In this document: positions 6,150 through 14,185 of the stretch, piece after piece | Layout of the letters: each line of letters opens with the position of its first letter | How positions within the stretch are numbered: position 1 is the stretch's first letter | Assembly (NCBI GenBank): GCA_045615505.1 | Contig: JAZLEZ010000019.1 | Location: 1 to 19,204, forward strand | Source of the DNA: JAZLEZ01 sp045615505 | Lineage (GTDB): Bacteria; Spirochaetota; Spirochaetia; Sphaerochaetales; Sphaerochaetaceae | Direction of reading: 5' to 3' | Length of the DNA stretch: 19,204 nucleotides | Made by a program: the position numbers and the translations under genes | The notes under the pieces: model-generated | Database searches by the model: none | What the model was told of the DNA's origin: nothing | Seen by the model: only the letters and a program-made list of their open reading frames with translations

Positions 6150-7289
6150 ATGTACGCACTGTTTACATCAGAATCAGTTACCGAAGGACATCCGGATAAA
6201 GTATGTGATCAGATTTCCGATGCCGTTTTGGACTCATTGCTTGCTCAGGACCCATATTCAAGATGTGCCTGTGAAGTTACGGCACAACCTGGCAAAATCA
6301 GCGTAATGGGTGAAATCACAACCCGTGCTGAAGTCGATTACGAAGCAATAGTAAGAAAGACATTGAAGGAAGTCGGATATGATCATTATGCAGAACATGC
6401 AGAAGTCTCAGTTGCCATTCATAATCAGAGCCCTGATATCAACGGAGCCGTGACTAAAGACAATGATGAACTCGGAGCAGGGGATCAGGGAATTATGTTC
6501 GGCTATGCCAACAATGAAACAGAACAATTGATGCCCGCAAGTTTTGCTGTAGCAAATGAATTGGCATTTGAACTTGCAAACATGAGAAAAAGCGGAAAGT
6601 ATCCTTGGATTAAATCTGACGGAAAAACACAGGTTACTTTGCGTTATGACCATAGGGTGCCGATTGGTGTTGAATGTGTTGTCGTAAGTACACAACATTC
6701 GGAAAATGTTGATAGGGAATACATTGAAAAAATTCTAACTCAGGATTTGATTATACCGGTTCTCAATCGCTTCAAGCTGGATTATAAGGACTGTAAGTTT
6801 CTGATTAATCCTTCCGGAAGATTCGTACTGGGCGGGCCTGATGCGGATACAGGTTTGACCGGAAGAAAAATTGTTGTAGATACCTATGGGGGAGCCGGGC
6901 ATCACGGAGGCGGAGCATTCTCAGGCAAGGATCCCAGTAAAGTTGACCGAAGTGCAGCATATCAGGCAAGACAGATTGCCAAAACAATTGTTGCTTCCGG
7001 GGCTGCAACCAAATGTGAAGTAGAATTGGCCTATGCTATCGGAGTTCCGCAGCCGGTATCGGTATTTGTTGAAACCTTCTCTTCCGGAAAAGTGCCGGGA
7101 GATGTATTGTGTAAGTGGGTCCGTGAAAACTGGGATTTAAGACCTTCGAAAATTATTGAAAAACTCGGACTCAGAAAACCGATTTACAGACAACTTGCTG
7201 CATACGGTCATTTCGGCAGAAAAGATGTTGAGCTTCCTTGGGAGTATGTTGACCCTTCAAAAGTTGAATCTTTGAGAAAGCTCTTTTGA
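6150..7289 (+). CDS. metK: S-adenosylmethionine synthetase
   Basis: MetK makes S-adenosylmethionine from methionine and ATP in the cytoplasm and supplies the methyl donor for enzymes such as RlmN. The 379-aa protein begins MYALFTSESVTEGHPDKVCD, with the conserved GHPDK ATP-binding motif. Later come GAGDQGIMFGYA and the P-loop-like GGGAFSGKDPSKVDRS. The ATG at 6150 is preceded by a strong GGAGG (6138-6142) and gives the normal family N-terminus; an upstream in-frame start at 6090 would add 20 unrelated residues and is rejected. The length is typical (E. coli 384). It sits behind the hairpin leader described separately and is followed by a 124-bp gap before the lipoprotein gene. Confidence 0.97.
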   Translation: MYALFTSESVTEGHPDKVCDQISDAVLDSLLAQDPYSRCACEVTAQPGKISVMGEITTRAEVDYEAIVRKTLKEVGYDHYAEHAEVSVAIHNQSPDINGAVTKDNDELGAGDQGIMFGYANNETEQLMPASFAVANELAFELANMRKSGKYPWIKSDGKTQVTLRYDHRVPIGVECVVVSTQHSENVDREYIEKILTQDLIIPVLNRFKLDYKDCKFLINPSGRFVLGGPDADTGLTGRKIVVDTYGGAGHHGGGAFSGKDPSKVDRSAAYQARQIAKTIVASGAATKCEVELAYAIGVPQPVSVFVETFSSGKVPGDVLCKWVRENWDLRPSKIIEKLGLRKPIYRQLAAYGHFGRKDVELPWEYVDPSKVESLRKLF

Positions 7290-7337
7290 TGGTTGATGAG
7301 CAAGTAGCTCAACTCCGGTTATTTCCCATGTGATAAT

Positions 7338-7380
7338 GCAGGCACAACTTAAGCAGGCACAACTTAAGCAGGCACAAGTT
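7338..7380. repeat. 15-nt tandem repeat (2.9 units)
   Basis: GCAGGCACAACTTAA is repeated at 7338-7352 and 7353-7367, with a partial third unit at 7368-7380 (last part AGTT). Because the unit is a multiple of three it keeps a reading frame open upstream of the lipoprotein gene, but no signal peptide or ribosome site supports translation from there. An imperfect hairpin (TGAGC-AAGTA-GCTCA) lies just after metK, at about 7297-7311, without a T-run. Confidence 0.85.
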
Positions 7381-7413
7381 GTATTGTCCGCATTGCTGTG
7401 TTATATTTTTGGT

Positions 7414-8430
7414 ATGCGTAAGATAAAGATTTTAACAGTTGCTTTGATTGTATTTTCAGCACTGGTTGCCCTTTGCAGCTGTGCTACCAAAGTTGATTTG
7501 AATATGCTTGTTCCTGCTGAGACAAACCTCGGAGGCAAGACTGTAATCGCTGTTTCTTCAACTACAGTTGATTCGTTCTCATTTCTGAATTCGAATGCTG
7601 CAAAATATGCATCGAAGATGATACAAACCGCTCTCAGTCAGGGAGTTTACAGTGTAATCGGTTGTGAGGAAACCGATTCAATAGTGAATTCCGCAAAGTA
7701 TCTGGGAATTGACCCTACTGTGGAACTGCTTAAAAGAGGTGTATCCGTACTGATTCAGACATCACTGATTGACATCGGATACCATGATGAATTTCACGAA
7801 CACTTCTTTAAGGACAATAAAGGAGTACTCAGGGTCAATGTAACCGTTCAGAGAGTAGCAGAACTGTCTTTATCCTGTACTGTTTGGGATTTGAAGACAA
7901 AAACAATAATCGATTCATTTGTTCTTACAGACACAAAAACATCAGATGAAAAAGATTTCCATTTGGGGCCGGGGCATCACGACAGCAATGATATACGCAT
8001 AGATACAGGTAGCCTCTACCAGAGTATCCTCCACAATTTCAAAAATAAAATAAGAGACCGTCTTGTTCCGCATTTTGATACATTTAAGGTGAAGCTGTTG
8101 AAAGATGAAACAAAATCATCGGAACTGAAAAATGCTTATGCCTATGTAAAAGACGGACACTACGAAAGCGCACTTGCTATATTCAGAAATAATTGGGACA
8201 GAACACTGAATCCGGCAGCAGGCTATAACGCTGCAGTTCTGTACTATGCAATAGAAGAATATGACAAAGCTGTTGAATTTGCCGAAAATGTGTTCGATAT
8301 TACAGGAAATGCGGAAATTGCAGGACTGATAGAATATTTCAGAAGTCTTACCAAAATGCAGGAGAGTGCAATTGCTCAGGTGGATGGCAGCGCTCCACAG
8401 ACAATCCGGAAACAGGATATCAGGTATTGA
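7414..8430 (+). CDS. Putative lipoprotein with C-terminal TPR-like region
   Basis: From the ATG at 7414 the 338-aa product has a classical export signal: MRKIK, a hydrophobic stretch (residues 6-20) and the relaxed lipobox LCSC, with C23 the probable lipidated Cys. This start is chosen because the longer form from 7330 would bury the signal behind 28 repeat-encoded residues. The middle (about 30-240) is an alpha/beta region with SLIDIGYHDEF and a His-rich HLGPGHHD segment. The C-terminal ~90 residues (AYAYVKDGHYESALAIF..., AAVLYYAIEEYDKAVEFA) look like two TPR helices pairs. The layout resembles DUF6340-like lipoproteins, but I cannot confirm this. It should face the periplasm or outer membrane. 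A TATATT at 7402-7407 would start the mRNA at about the ATG, suggesting little or no leader. The cobO gene starts 3 bp after the stop. Confidence 0.75.
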   Translation: MRKIKILTVALIVFSALVALCSCATKVDLNMLVPAETNLGGKTVIAVSSTTVDSFSFLNSNAAKYASKMIQTALSQGVYSVIGCEETDSIVNSAKYLGIDPTVELLKRGVSVLIQTSLIDIGYHDEFHEHFFKDNKGVLRVNVTVQRVAELSLSCTVWDLKTKTIIDSFVLTDTKTSDEKDFHLGPGHHDSNDIRIDTGSLYQSILHNFKNKIRDRLVPHFDTFKVKLLKDETKSSELKNAYAYVKDGHYESALAIFRNNWDRTLNPAAGYNAAVLYYAIEEYDKAVEFAENVFDITGNAEIAGLIEYFRSLTKMQESAIAQVDGSAPQTIRKQDIRY

Positions 8431-8433
8431 TAG

Positions 8434-8943
8434 ATGCTGTTTGTAATTACGGGAAACGGAAAAGGAAAGACCACAAGTGCCGTTGGGATGGTTGCAAGGG
8501 CAATAGGACATGGCGAAAAATGTGCGGTTCTTCAATTTATCAAAAGTAAGCCTCAGAATTGCGGAGAATTCCGGACTTTAACTGAAAACGGAGTTTTTTG
8601 GAAAAACTACGGGTGCGGTTTTACATGGCAACAGGACAGTTTGAAAGAAACAGAAAATCTATGCAGACAGGGTTGGGGCGATTTTAAGGAAATGTATGCC
8701 TCCGGAGACTTCTTTCTTATTGTGCTGGATGAATTTACCTATGTTTTGGAAGAGCATTTAATTGAAATAAATGAGGTATTAACATTCCTAATAGGGAATA
8801 ATAGTAAAACTCATGTTGTCATCACCGGAAGAAGAGCCTGCAATGAACTTGTTGAGTTTGCTGATACTGTCAGCGAAGTAAATGAAATCAAACACCATTA
8901 TAATTCAAACGGGCATAGATGCATAATCGGGGTGGAATATTGA
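8434..8943 (+). CDS. cobO: Cob(I)yrinic acid a,c-diamide adenosyltransferase (CobO/BtuR type)
   Basis: The 169-aa protein has the family P-loop GNGKGKTT at residues 7-14, AVGMVARAIGHG, the AVLQFIKS strand, a Walker-B-like LIVLDEFTYVLE and the ending VITGRRACNELVEFADTVSEV. These are hallmarks of ATP:corrinoid adenosyltransferases, which attach the adenosyl group to cobalt in cobalamin synthesis or salvage. The length matches short members of the family (E. coli BtuR 196). It starts 3 bp after the lipoprotein stop, so the two are co-transcribed. No other cobalamin gene is visible in this window; a salvage role is likely but inferred. Confidence 0.92.
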   Translation: MLFVITGNGKGKTTSAVGMVARAIGHGEKCAVLQFIKSKPQNCGEFRTLTENGVFWKNYGCGFTWQQDSLKETENLCRQGWGDFKEMYASGDFFLIVLDEFTYVLEEHLIEINEVLTFLIGNNSKTHVVITGRRACNELVEFADTVSEVNEIKHHYNSNGHRCIIGVEY

Positions 8944-8979
8944 ATGCCTGCATATTCCCGATTGTCACAGACTTCCGGA

Positions 8980-9077
8980 AAAATGATGTCAAAAAATAAT
9001 GTCGAAAAATGCTATCGTAAAATGATGTTGGTAATTGCTGTCGAAAAGGATAATTGCTCCAGATAATTGTTGCTCCA
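8980..9077. repeat. 13-nt degenerate tandem repeat array
   Basis: Five units of 13 nt start at 8980, 8993, 9006, 9019 and 9032, with the consensus AAAATGATGTCGA. Two further related units follow at 9049-9061 (GATAATTGCTCCA) and 9062-9077 (GATAATTGTTGCTCCA). The array fills much of the 193-bp gap between cobO and the LuxR-type gene and ends about 20 bp before its promoter. The TTGCTCC ending echoes the 19-nt arrays near ychF. Confidence 0.8.
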
Positions 9078-9096
9078 CATTATTGTTTTACATAAC

Positions 9097-9125
9097 TTTT
9101 CATTTTTTGCACAATATAATATAAT
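9097..9125 (+). promoter_or_regulatory. Promoter of the LuxR-type regulator
   Basis: TTTTCA (9097-9102) and TATAAT (9120-9125) are 17 bp apart; an overlapping second TATAAT lies at 9115-9120. The start would fall near 9127-9132, only 5-10 nt before the ATG at 9137. No Shine-Dalgarno is visible, so the mRNA may be nearly leaderless. Confidence 0.55.
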
Positions 9126-9136
9126 ATGTAAGCGTT

Positions 9137-10030
9137 ATGAATGCTCTTTTGTTGATAGTATATGCAGTATCAATCTCTGTTTGTTGTCTCACATTGGGCT
9201 TGTCCATTGCCAATGCAATTTTTCATAAATCTCACTGGTGCAGGTGGTATGTTGTTTTTCAGTCATGTCTTTTGTTTACGATAACTCTCGGATTTCTTTG
9301 CTCTGTTTCCAGAGTGTTTTTCAGCGATAAACTTAACAGGGTTATGTACTGCATATTCAAAATAATGTCCCACGCAACGATAGGTTTTGTTGTTGTTTTG
9401 CTTCCGTTCTTCCTGAAATGGATTATCGGGACACGATGGGGTGCATTGCAGAGGGAAATATTCTATTCGATGGGAATCGTGTATTTTGCATTCGGTCTGA
9501 CTGCTGAAATAGTACAGAATAATTTTGTGGCTCAGATTACTCAAACACCGATTTTCATCTGCACTTTGATTTATTGCATTATCGTTCTGTATAGGAATCT
9601 CTCTAAAATCACAGACAAAAAAAGCCGTGATATATGTGTCACAATCATTATCGTTACCTTGAGTTTGCTGCCGCTCGGAATTGTGTCTGTAATATTCAGT
9701 ATGGTTGACAGATTCAGTTATCCGGTTTACGGACTTGCAATGTCGATTATAATGTTGGTTTATTTTTTCAACAGGTTTTATGTTGATTCGGAGAAACTTC
9801 ACAGAAAAACCGATATCAGCAGCAATATTCTTGCACAATACAGGATTACCGACCGCGAATTGGGTGTTATCAACCTGATATGCGACGGTCTTACTAACAA
9901 GGAAATTGCCGGAAAGTTGAATATTTCCGTCAATACGGTCAACAACCATGTTGCCAACATTCTGGAGAAAACAGGAGCTCGTTCAAGAGTTGATCTTATG
10001 AGAATGCTGAAGGTGGGCCCTTGGGATTGA
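9137..10030 (+). CDS. Membrane-anchored LuxR-type HTH transcriptional regulator
   Basis: The 297-aa protein has about seven hydrophobic segments (approximately residues 3-27, 37-60, 70-98, 106-126, 137-153, 166-189 and 194-214). A cytoplasmic LuxR/GerE HTH follows at 235-292, with the signature ITDRELGVINLICDGLTNKE and NTVNNHVANILEKTGARSR. There is no receiver or autoinducer domain, so sensing must come from the membrane part. The ligand is unknown and no partner kinase is nearby. It has its own promoter behind a 13-nt repeat array. Its stop codon overlaps a 22-nt tandem repeat before gltX. Membrane regulators of this layout are common in spirochaetes and Actinobacteria; that is general knowledge, not proof of identity. 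The many Cys and aromatic residues in the membrane segments are noted without a claim. Confidence 0.88.
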   Translation: MNALLLIVYAVSISVCCLTLGLSIANAIFHKSHWCRWYVVFQSCLLFTITLGFLCSVSRVFFSDKLNRVMYCIFKIMSHATIGFVVVLLPFFLKWIIGTRWGALQREIFYSMGIVYFAFGLTAEIVQNNFVAQITQTPIFICTLIYCIIVLYRNLSKITDKKSRDICVTIIIVTLSLLPLGIVSVIFSMVDRFSYPVYGLAMSIIMLVYFFNRFYVDSEKLHRKTDISSNILAQYRITDRELGVINLICDGLTNKEIAGKLNISVNTVNNHVANILEKTGARSRVDLMRMLKVGPWD

Positions 10031-10069
10031 CAACAGCTTAATAACAGATTGACAACAGCTTGATAACGG
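10026..10069. repeat. 22-nt tandem duplication containing TTGACA
   Basis: Two units, 10026-10047 and 10048-10069, agree at 20 of 22 positions. Each begins ATTGACAACAGCTT and ends ATAAC. The first overlaps the LuxR stop codon. Each holds a perfect -35-like TTGACA (10027-10032 and 10049-10054), but no -10 box lies at standard spacing. It may be a regulatory site for the downstream operon or a neutral duplication. Confidence 0.8.
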
Positions 10070-10114
10070 GTTTAAGGACAGAACAAATAATGATTCGAAA
10101 AAAGGAAATCGTAT

Positions 10115-11617
10115 ATGGAAGTTAGAGTAAGATATGCCCCCTCTCCGACGGGATTGCAGCATATTGGCGGTGTAAGAACCGCACTTTTCAATTATTTTTT
10201 TGCCAAGGCAAACGGCGGTAAATTCATTCTCAGAGTAGAAGATACAGACCGTGAGCGTTATTCAGATGCTTCTCTTCAGGATCTTTATGAAACTTTGGAT
10301 TGGCTGGGAGTCAAATGGGATGAAGGACCTGTTGTCGGCGGGCCGTTCGGACCTTACATTCAGAGTGAGAGGACTGAAATCTACCGCGAGTATGCCAAGA
10401 AACTTGTGGATATGGGAAAAGCCTATTACTGTTATTGCAGTGCAGAACGCCTTGAAACATTGAGACAGAAGCAGATTGCAGAAAACAGTCCAGTACAGGG
10501 ATATGACGGTCACTGCAGAAACCTTACACAGGAAGAAAGGGAAGAACTTGAGAAACTGGGCATCAAACCCGTCATCAGGCTGAAAGTTCCGAAAGAAGGC
10601 AGTACGACATTCCATGACATTCTGATGGGAGACATTACCCGTGATAACAAGGATGTCAGTCCTGACCCGGTTTTGCTTAAAAGTGACGGTTTTCCTACAT
10701 ATCACCTTGCAAATGTAATCGATGATCATATGATGGGCGTTACCCATATTATGAGAGCTCAGGAATGGATTCCTTCCGGACCTCTGCATGTGATACTGTA
10801 CGAAGCATTCGGCTGGAAACCACCTCAGTACTGTCATCTGCCTATGGTAATGGGAAAAGAAGTTGATCCGGAAACAGGGGAGGTTAAGTTTGCGAAACTC
10901 TCAAAGCGACACGGTTCAACATCCGTAAGAGACTTCAGGGAAAAAGGATATCTGCCGGAGGCCCTGCTCAACTATGTTAGTTTGGTTGGCTGGTCCTATG
11001 ACGGAGAAAGCGAATTTTTTTCCAGAGAAGAACTTGAAAAGATTTTCTGCCTTGAAAAAATCAACAAGGCTCCCGGTGTTTTTGATTATCAGAAACTGGG
11101 ATGGTTCAACGGTCAGTACATCAGAAAAAAGACCGATAAAGAACTTGCACGACTCCTTATGCCTTATCTCGTAAAGGCAGGCATCCTCAATGAAGGAGAT
11201 ATGGCAAAACTCGAAGCTTTTGTTCCGGGTGTAAGGGAAAGACTTACGCTGCTCGGAGACATTGAGGGAATGTGTGAGTTTGTCAAAGAGCCGGAATATG
11301 AAGCTTCACTTCTTATACCGAAGAAGATGGATGCCGTCCGAACTCTTGAAGCTCTGAAGGCAACTTATGATTATGTAAAAGCTGAATTCCCGAAAGGAAA
11401 GACGGATGAAGAACTTCAGAATGCACTGTGTGAGCTTGCAGCAAAACTTGAAGTGAAGAATGCAGGTGTTTTCAACCCTCTCAGAATTGCGGTTACGGGA
11501 CTGGCAGTAAGCCCGCCTCCGTTCAGCTGCATGAGGCTTCTGGGTGCGGAAGAATCCTTCAGACGAATTGAAAAAGCAATAAATATTCTTGAAAAAGAGG
11601 TACAGAATAATGGCTGA
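10115..11617 (+). CDS. gltX: Glutamyl-tRNA synthetase
   Basis: This 500-aa class I enzyme charges tRNA-Glu. The HIGH motif appears as HIGG at residues 16-19 in the stretch SPTGLQHIGGVRTALFNYFF. The KMSKS loop appears as KLSKR at 261-265. RVEDTDRERYSD and the EWIPSGPLHV segment are typical of GluRS. The length and the helical C-terminal anticodon-binding part are normal for bacterial enzymes. AAGGAAA precedes the ATG at 10115. It is the first gene of a compact cluster: the glyS start lies inside its last codons. Whether it is discriminating or also charges tRNA-Gln cannot be read from the sequence by eye. Confidence 0.96.
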   Translation: MEVRVRYAPSPTGLQHIGGVRTALFNYFFAKANGGKFILRVEDTDRERYSDASLQDLYETLDWLGVKWDEGPVVGGPFGPYIQSERTEIYREYAKKLVDMGKAYYCYCSAERLETLRQKQIAENSPVQGYDGHCRNLTQEEREELEKLGIKPVIRLKVPKEGSTTFHDILMGDITRDNKDVSPDPVLLKSDGFPTYHLANVIDDHMMGVTHIMRAQEWIPSGPLHVILYEAFGWKPPQYCHLPMVMGKEVDPETGEVKFAKLSKRHGSTSVRDFREKGYLPEALLNYVSLVGWSYDGESEFFSREELEKIFCLEKINKAPGVFDYQKLGWFNGQYIRKKTDKELARLLMPYLVKAGILNEGDMAKLEAFVPGVRERLTLLGDIEGMCEFVKEPEYEASLLIPKKMDAVRTLEALKATYDYVKAEFPKGKTDEELQNALCELAAKLEVKNAGVFNPLRIAVTGLAVSPPPFSCMRLLGAEESFRRIEKAINILEKEVQNNG

Positions 11618-12947
11618 CAAAACAGGCGTAACAATGGATAAAATCGTTTCACTTTGCAGAAGACGCGGATTTATTTTCCAGTCAAGTGAAATCTACGGAG
11701 GCCTTAACGGCGCATACGACTACGGACCTATGGGAGTCCGTTTGAAAAACAATCTCAGGGATGTCTGGTGGAAGGAAATGACCCGGCTTCATGATAATAT
11801 CGTAGGTCTTGATGCTTCAATTCTCATGGCTTCAAAAGTATGGGAAGCCAGCGGACATGTCAGCAACTTTACAGACCCTATGGTTGACTGCAAGCATTGT
11901 AAAAGCCGTTTCAGGGCAGATCAGATTGATCTTAATGCAGCCTGTCCCGTATGCGGAACGAAAGATTCCTTCACGGCTCCCAGAAACTTTAACCTTATGT
12001 TTCAGACTCATATCGGAGCAGATATTGATGCAGCATCAACAATCTATCTCAGACCTGAAACAGCTCAGGGAATCTATGTTGATTTCAAGAATATAGTATC
12101 TTCTTCCCGTGTAAAGATTCCTTTTGGAATTGCTCAGGTGGGAAAGAGCTTCAGAAATGAAATCACGACAAAGAATTTCATATTCCGAAGCTGCGAATTC
12201 GAGCAAATGGAAATGCAGTTCTTCTGCAAACCTGGTACGGATGAGAAGTGGTTCCCTTACTGGAGAGAGCAGAGAATGAACTACTATATCAACAAGGTAG
12301 GAATCAGACCTGATTGCCTCAGATGGCATCAGCACGGACCGGATGAACTTGCATTCTATGCAAAAGATGCTTATGACATCCAATTCCTCTTTCCTATGGG
12401 ATGGCAGGAGCTTGAAGGTGTTCACAGCAGAACGGATTACGATCTTTCTCAGCACCAGAAGTTCTCAGGCAAGGAGATGAATTATCTTGATCCGGAAACA
12501 AACGAAAAGTACATCCCTTATGTTGTTGAAACATCTGCAGGACTTACAAGAAATGTTCTTATGGCTCTTTCGGATGCCTACGACGAACAGGAACTTGAAG
12601 GCGGTGATGTCAGAACAGTACTTCATTTCCATCCTGATATTGCCCCTGTTACGGTTGCAGTTCTTCCTCTTGTAAAGAAGGATGGCCTTGCAGAATATGC
12701 TTCCGATTTGGAGCACAGTATGAGAGAGGCATTTGTCACAGATTACGACACAAGCGGTGCAATCGGCCGTCGTTATCGCCGTCAGGATGAAATCGGAACA
12801 CCTTTCTGCATTACTGTTGACTACGATACACTCAAAGACAACACTGTAACGCTCAGATTCCGTGATTCAATGGAACAGATCAGAATTCCTGTAAGCGAAA
12901 TCGAGCAGACTGTCAAAAAAGCAATAAAGGACTATAAGAGAGTATAA
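11610..12947 (+). CDS. glyS: Glycyl-tRNA synthetase, single-chain dimeric type
   Basis: This 445-aa class II enzyme charges tRNA-Gly as an alpha2 dimer; the family differs from the two-subunit GlyQ/GlyS of E. coli. Class II motifs are visible in IYGGLNGAYDYGPMGVRLKN, LRPETAQGIYVDF, FRNEITTKNFIFRSCEFEQME and GLTRNVLMALSDAY. A four-Cys zinc knuckle, C94/C97 and C112/C115 (CKHC...CPVC), lies in the N-terminal region. The C-terminal ~100 residues form the anticodon-binding fold. ATG at 11610 is preceded by AAAGAGG and overlaps the gltX stop by 8 bp, implying coupled translation; a TTG at 11589 would add only seven residues and is rejected. An alternative start at 11634 (MDKIV) cannot be excluded. 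The symbol glyQS is also used for this type. Confidence 0.95.
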   Translation: MADKTGVTMDKIVSLCRRRGFIFQSSEIYGGLNGAYDYGPMGVRLKNNLRDVWWKEMTRLHDNIVGLDASILMASKVWEASGHVSNFTDPMVDCKHCKSRFRADQIDLNAACPVCGTKDSFTAPRNFNLMFQTHIGADIDAASTIYLRPETAQGIYVDFKNIVSSSRVKIPFGIAQVGKSFRNEITTKNFIFRSCEFEQMEMQFFCKPGTDEKWFPYWREQRMNYYINKVGIRPDCLRWHQHGPDELAFYAKDAYDIQFLFPMGWQELEGVHSRTDYDLSQHQKFSGKEMNYLDPETNEKYIPYVVETSAGLTRNVLMALSDAYDEQELEGGDVRTVLHFHPDIAPVTVAVLPLVKKDGLAEYASDLEHSMREAFVTDYDTSGAIGRRYRRQDEIGTPFCITVDYDTLKDNTVTLRFRDSMEQIRIPVSEIEQTVKKAIKDYKRV

Positions 12948-12949
12948 AT

Positions 12950-14185
12950 ATGAATAAAGCACTACAGGTACTTCAAGACAGAGGTTTTATCAAAGATTGT
13001 ACAAACCTTGATGCTCTTTCGGATCTGATGGATAAAGAGAGTGTAACATTCTACTGCGGGACAGACCCTACAGGTCCGTCTCTTCATGTAGGACATATAG
13101 TTCCATTTTTTGCTATGCATCACCTCCAGCAGTACGGACACAGCCCCATAGCTCTGGTTGGTGAAGGAACGGCATATATCGGAGATCCTACCGGCAGAAC
13201 GGAACTGAGAAAGATTCTTGCTCCTCAGGTAATGGAACAGAATGCGAAGAATATTGCAAAGCAGCTTTCCAAAGTCGTCAATTTTGACGAAAATCCACCC
13301 TCCGGTTACGGAAAAGGCAGAATTCTCAATAACAAGGAATGGCTTTTACCTCTGAATTACATTGAGTTTCTTCGAGATGTAGGTTGTTACTTCTCAGTAA
13401 ACAGAATGCTTACTTTCGAAGGTGTAAAACAGCGTCTGGAAAGGGGCCTTTCTTTCATTGAATTCAATTATCAGCTTCTACAGAGTTATGACTATGCAGT
13501 TCTTTTCAAGAAGTACAATAACCGTCTGCAAATCGGCGGTGCGGACCAGTGGGGTAATATCGTTGCCGGCATTGATCTTATCCAGAGAATGGGCGGACCT
13601 GAATGTTTTGGTCTTACATTCAATCTGATTATGCGTTCAGACGGAAAGAAGATGGGAAAGAGCGAACAGGGAGCAGTATTCCTTGATTCTTCTCTTTACT
13701 CTGTTTATGACTTCTACCAGTATTGGAGGAATGTTGCAGATGCCGATGTTGCAAAGTTCATGAAGTTGTTTACATTTATGGATCTTGATGAAATCGCAAC
13801 ATACGACGACCTTGCAAGGAACATCAACGATGCAAAACAGAAACTTGCATACGAGATTACAAAAATAATCCATGGAGAGGAAGAAGCTGAAAAGGCTCTT
13901 GCAGCAGCAAAAGCCGCTTTTGGAGGTGGTGCAGATAAGAGTGCAATGCCTACGGTTGAAATTGAACTGGGGGAGGGTATGGGTCTTATCAATCTGTTTG
14001 CCGCTGCCGGACTTGGAGGAAAAACAAACAGTGAAATCAGACAGATTGTGTTAGGCGGAGGTGCTTATGTAAACGATAAGCAGATAAAGGATCCCCGTGC
14101 AATCATCACAAAGGATGATGCCGTAAACGGTGAATTGATTCTCCGTTCCGGTAAAAAGAACTACAAGAGAGTAATAGTCAGGTAA
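12950..14185 (+). CDS. tyrS: Tyrosyl-tRNA synthetase
   Basis: This 411-aa class I enzyme charges tRNA-Tyr. HVGH at residues 46-49 is the HIGH motif in GTDPTGPSLHVGHIVPFF. GEGTAYIGDPTGR, QLLQSYDYAVLFKKY and GGADQWGNIVAGIDLI line the tyrosine and ATP site. KMGKS at 234-238 is the KMSKS loop. The C-terminal ~75 residues form an S4 RNA-binding domain (GGAYVNDKQIKDPRAII). The length is normal. It starts 2 bp after glyS, and its TAA stop shares one base with the mntP ATG. No T-box or other leader is possible at this internal operon position, so control must be at the operon start. Confidence 0.97.
   Translation: MNKALQVLQDRGFIKDCTNLDALSDLMDKESVTFYCGTDPTGPSLHVGHIVPFFAMHHLQQYGHSPIALVGEGTAYIGDPTGRTELRKILAPQVMEQNAKNIAKQLSKVVNFDENPPSGYGKGRILNNKEWLLPLNYIEFLRDVGCYFSVNRMLTFEGVKQRLERGLSFIEFNYQLLQSYDYAVLFKKYNNRLQIGGADQWGNIVAGIDLIQRMGGPECFGLTFNLIMRSDGKKMGKSEQGAVFLDSSLYSVYDFYQYWRNVADADVAKFMKLFTFMDLDEIATYDDLARNINDAKQKLAYEITKIIHGEEEAEKALAAAKAAFGGGADKSAMPTVEIELGEGMGLINLFAAAGLGGKTNSEIRQIVLGGGAYVNDKQIKDPRAIITKDDAVNGELILRSGKKNYKRVIVR

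Noticed and set aside
6115..6306. Leader ORF overlapping metK
   Set aside because: It has a GGAG at 11 nt upstream, but it overlaps metK out of frame for over 150 bp and its sequence looks random. It was considered only as part of the leader hairpin.
7330..7413. Longer N-terminus of the lipoprotein
   Set aside because: It is encoded by the 15-nt repeat and would place the signal peptide internally.
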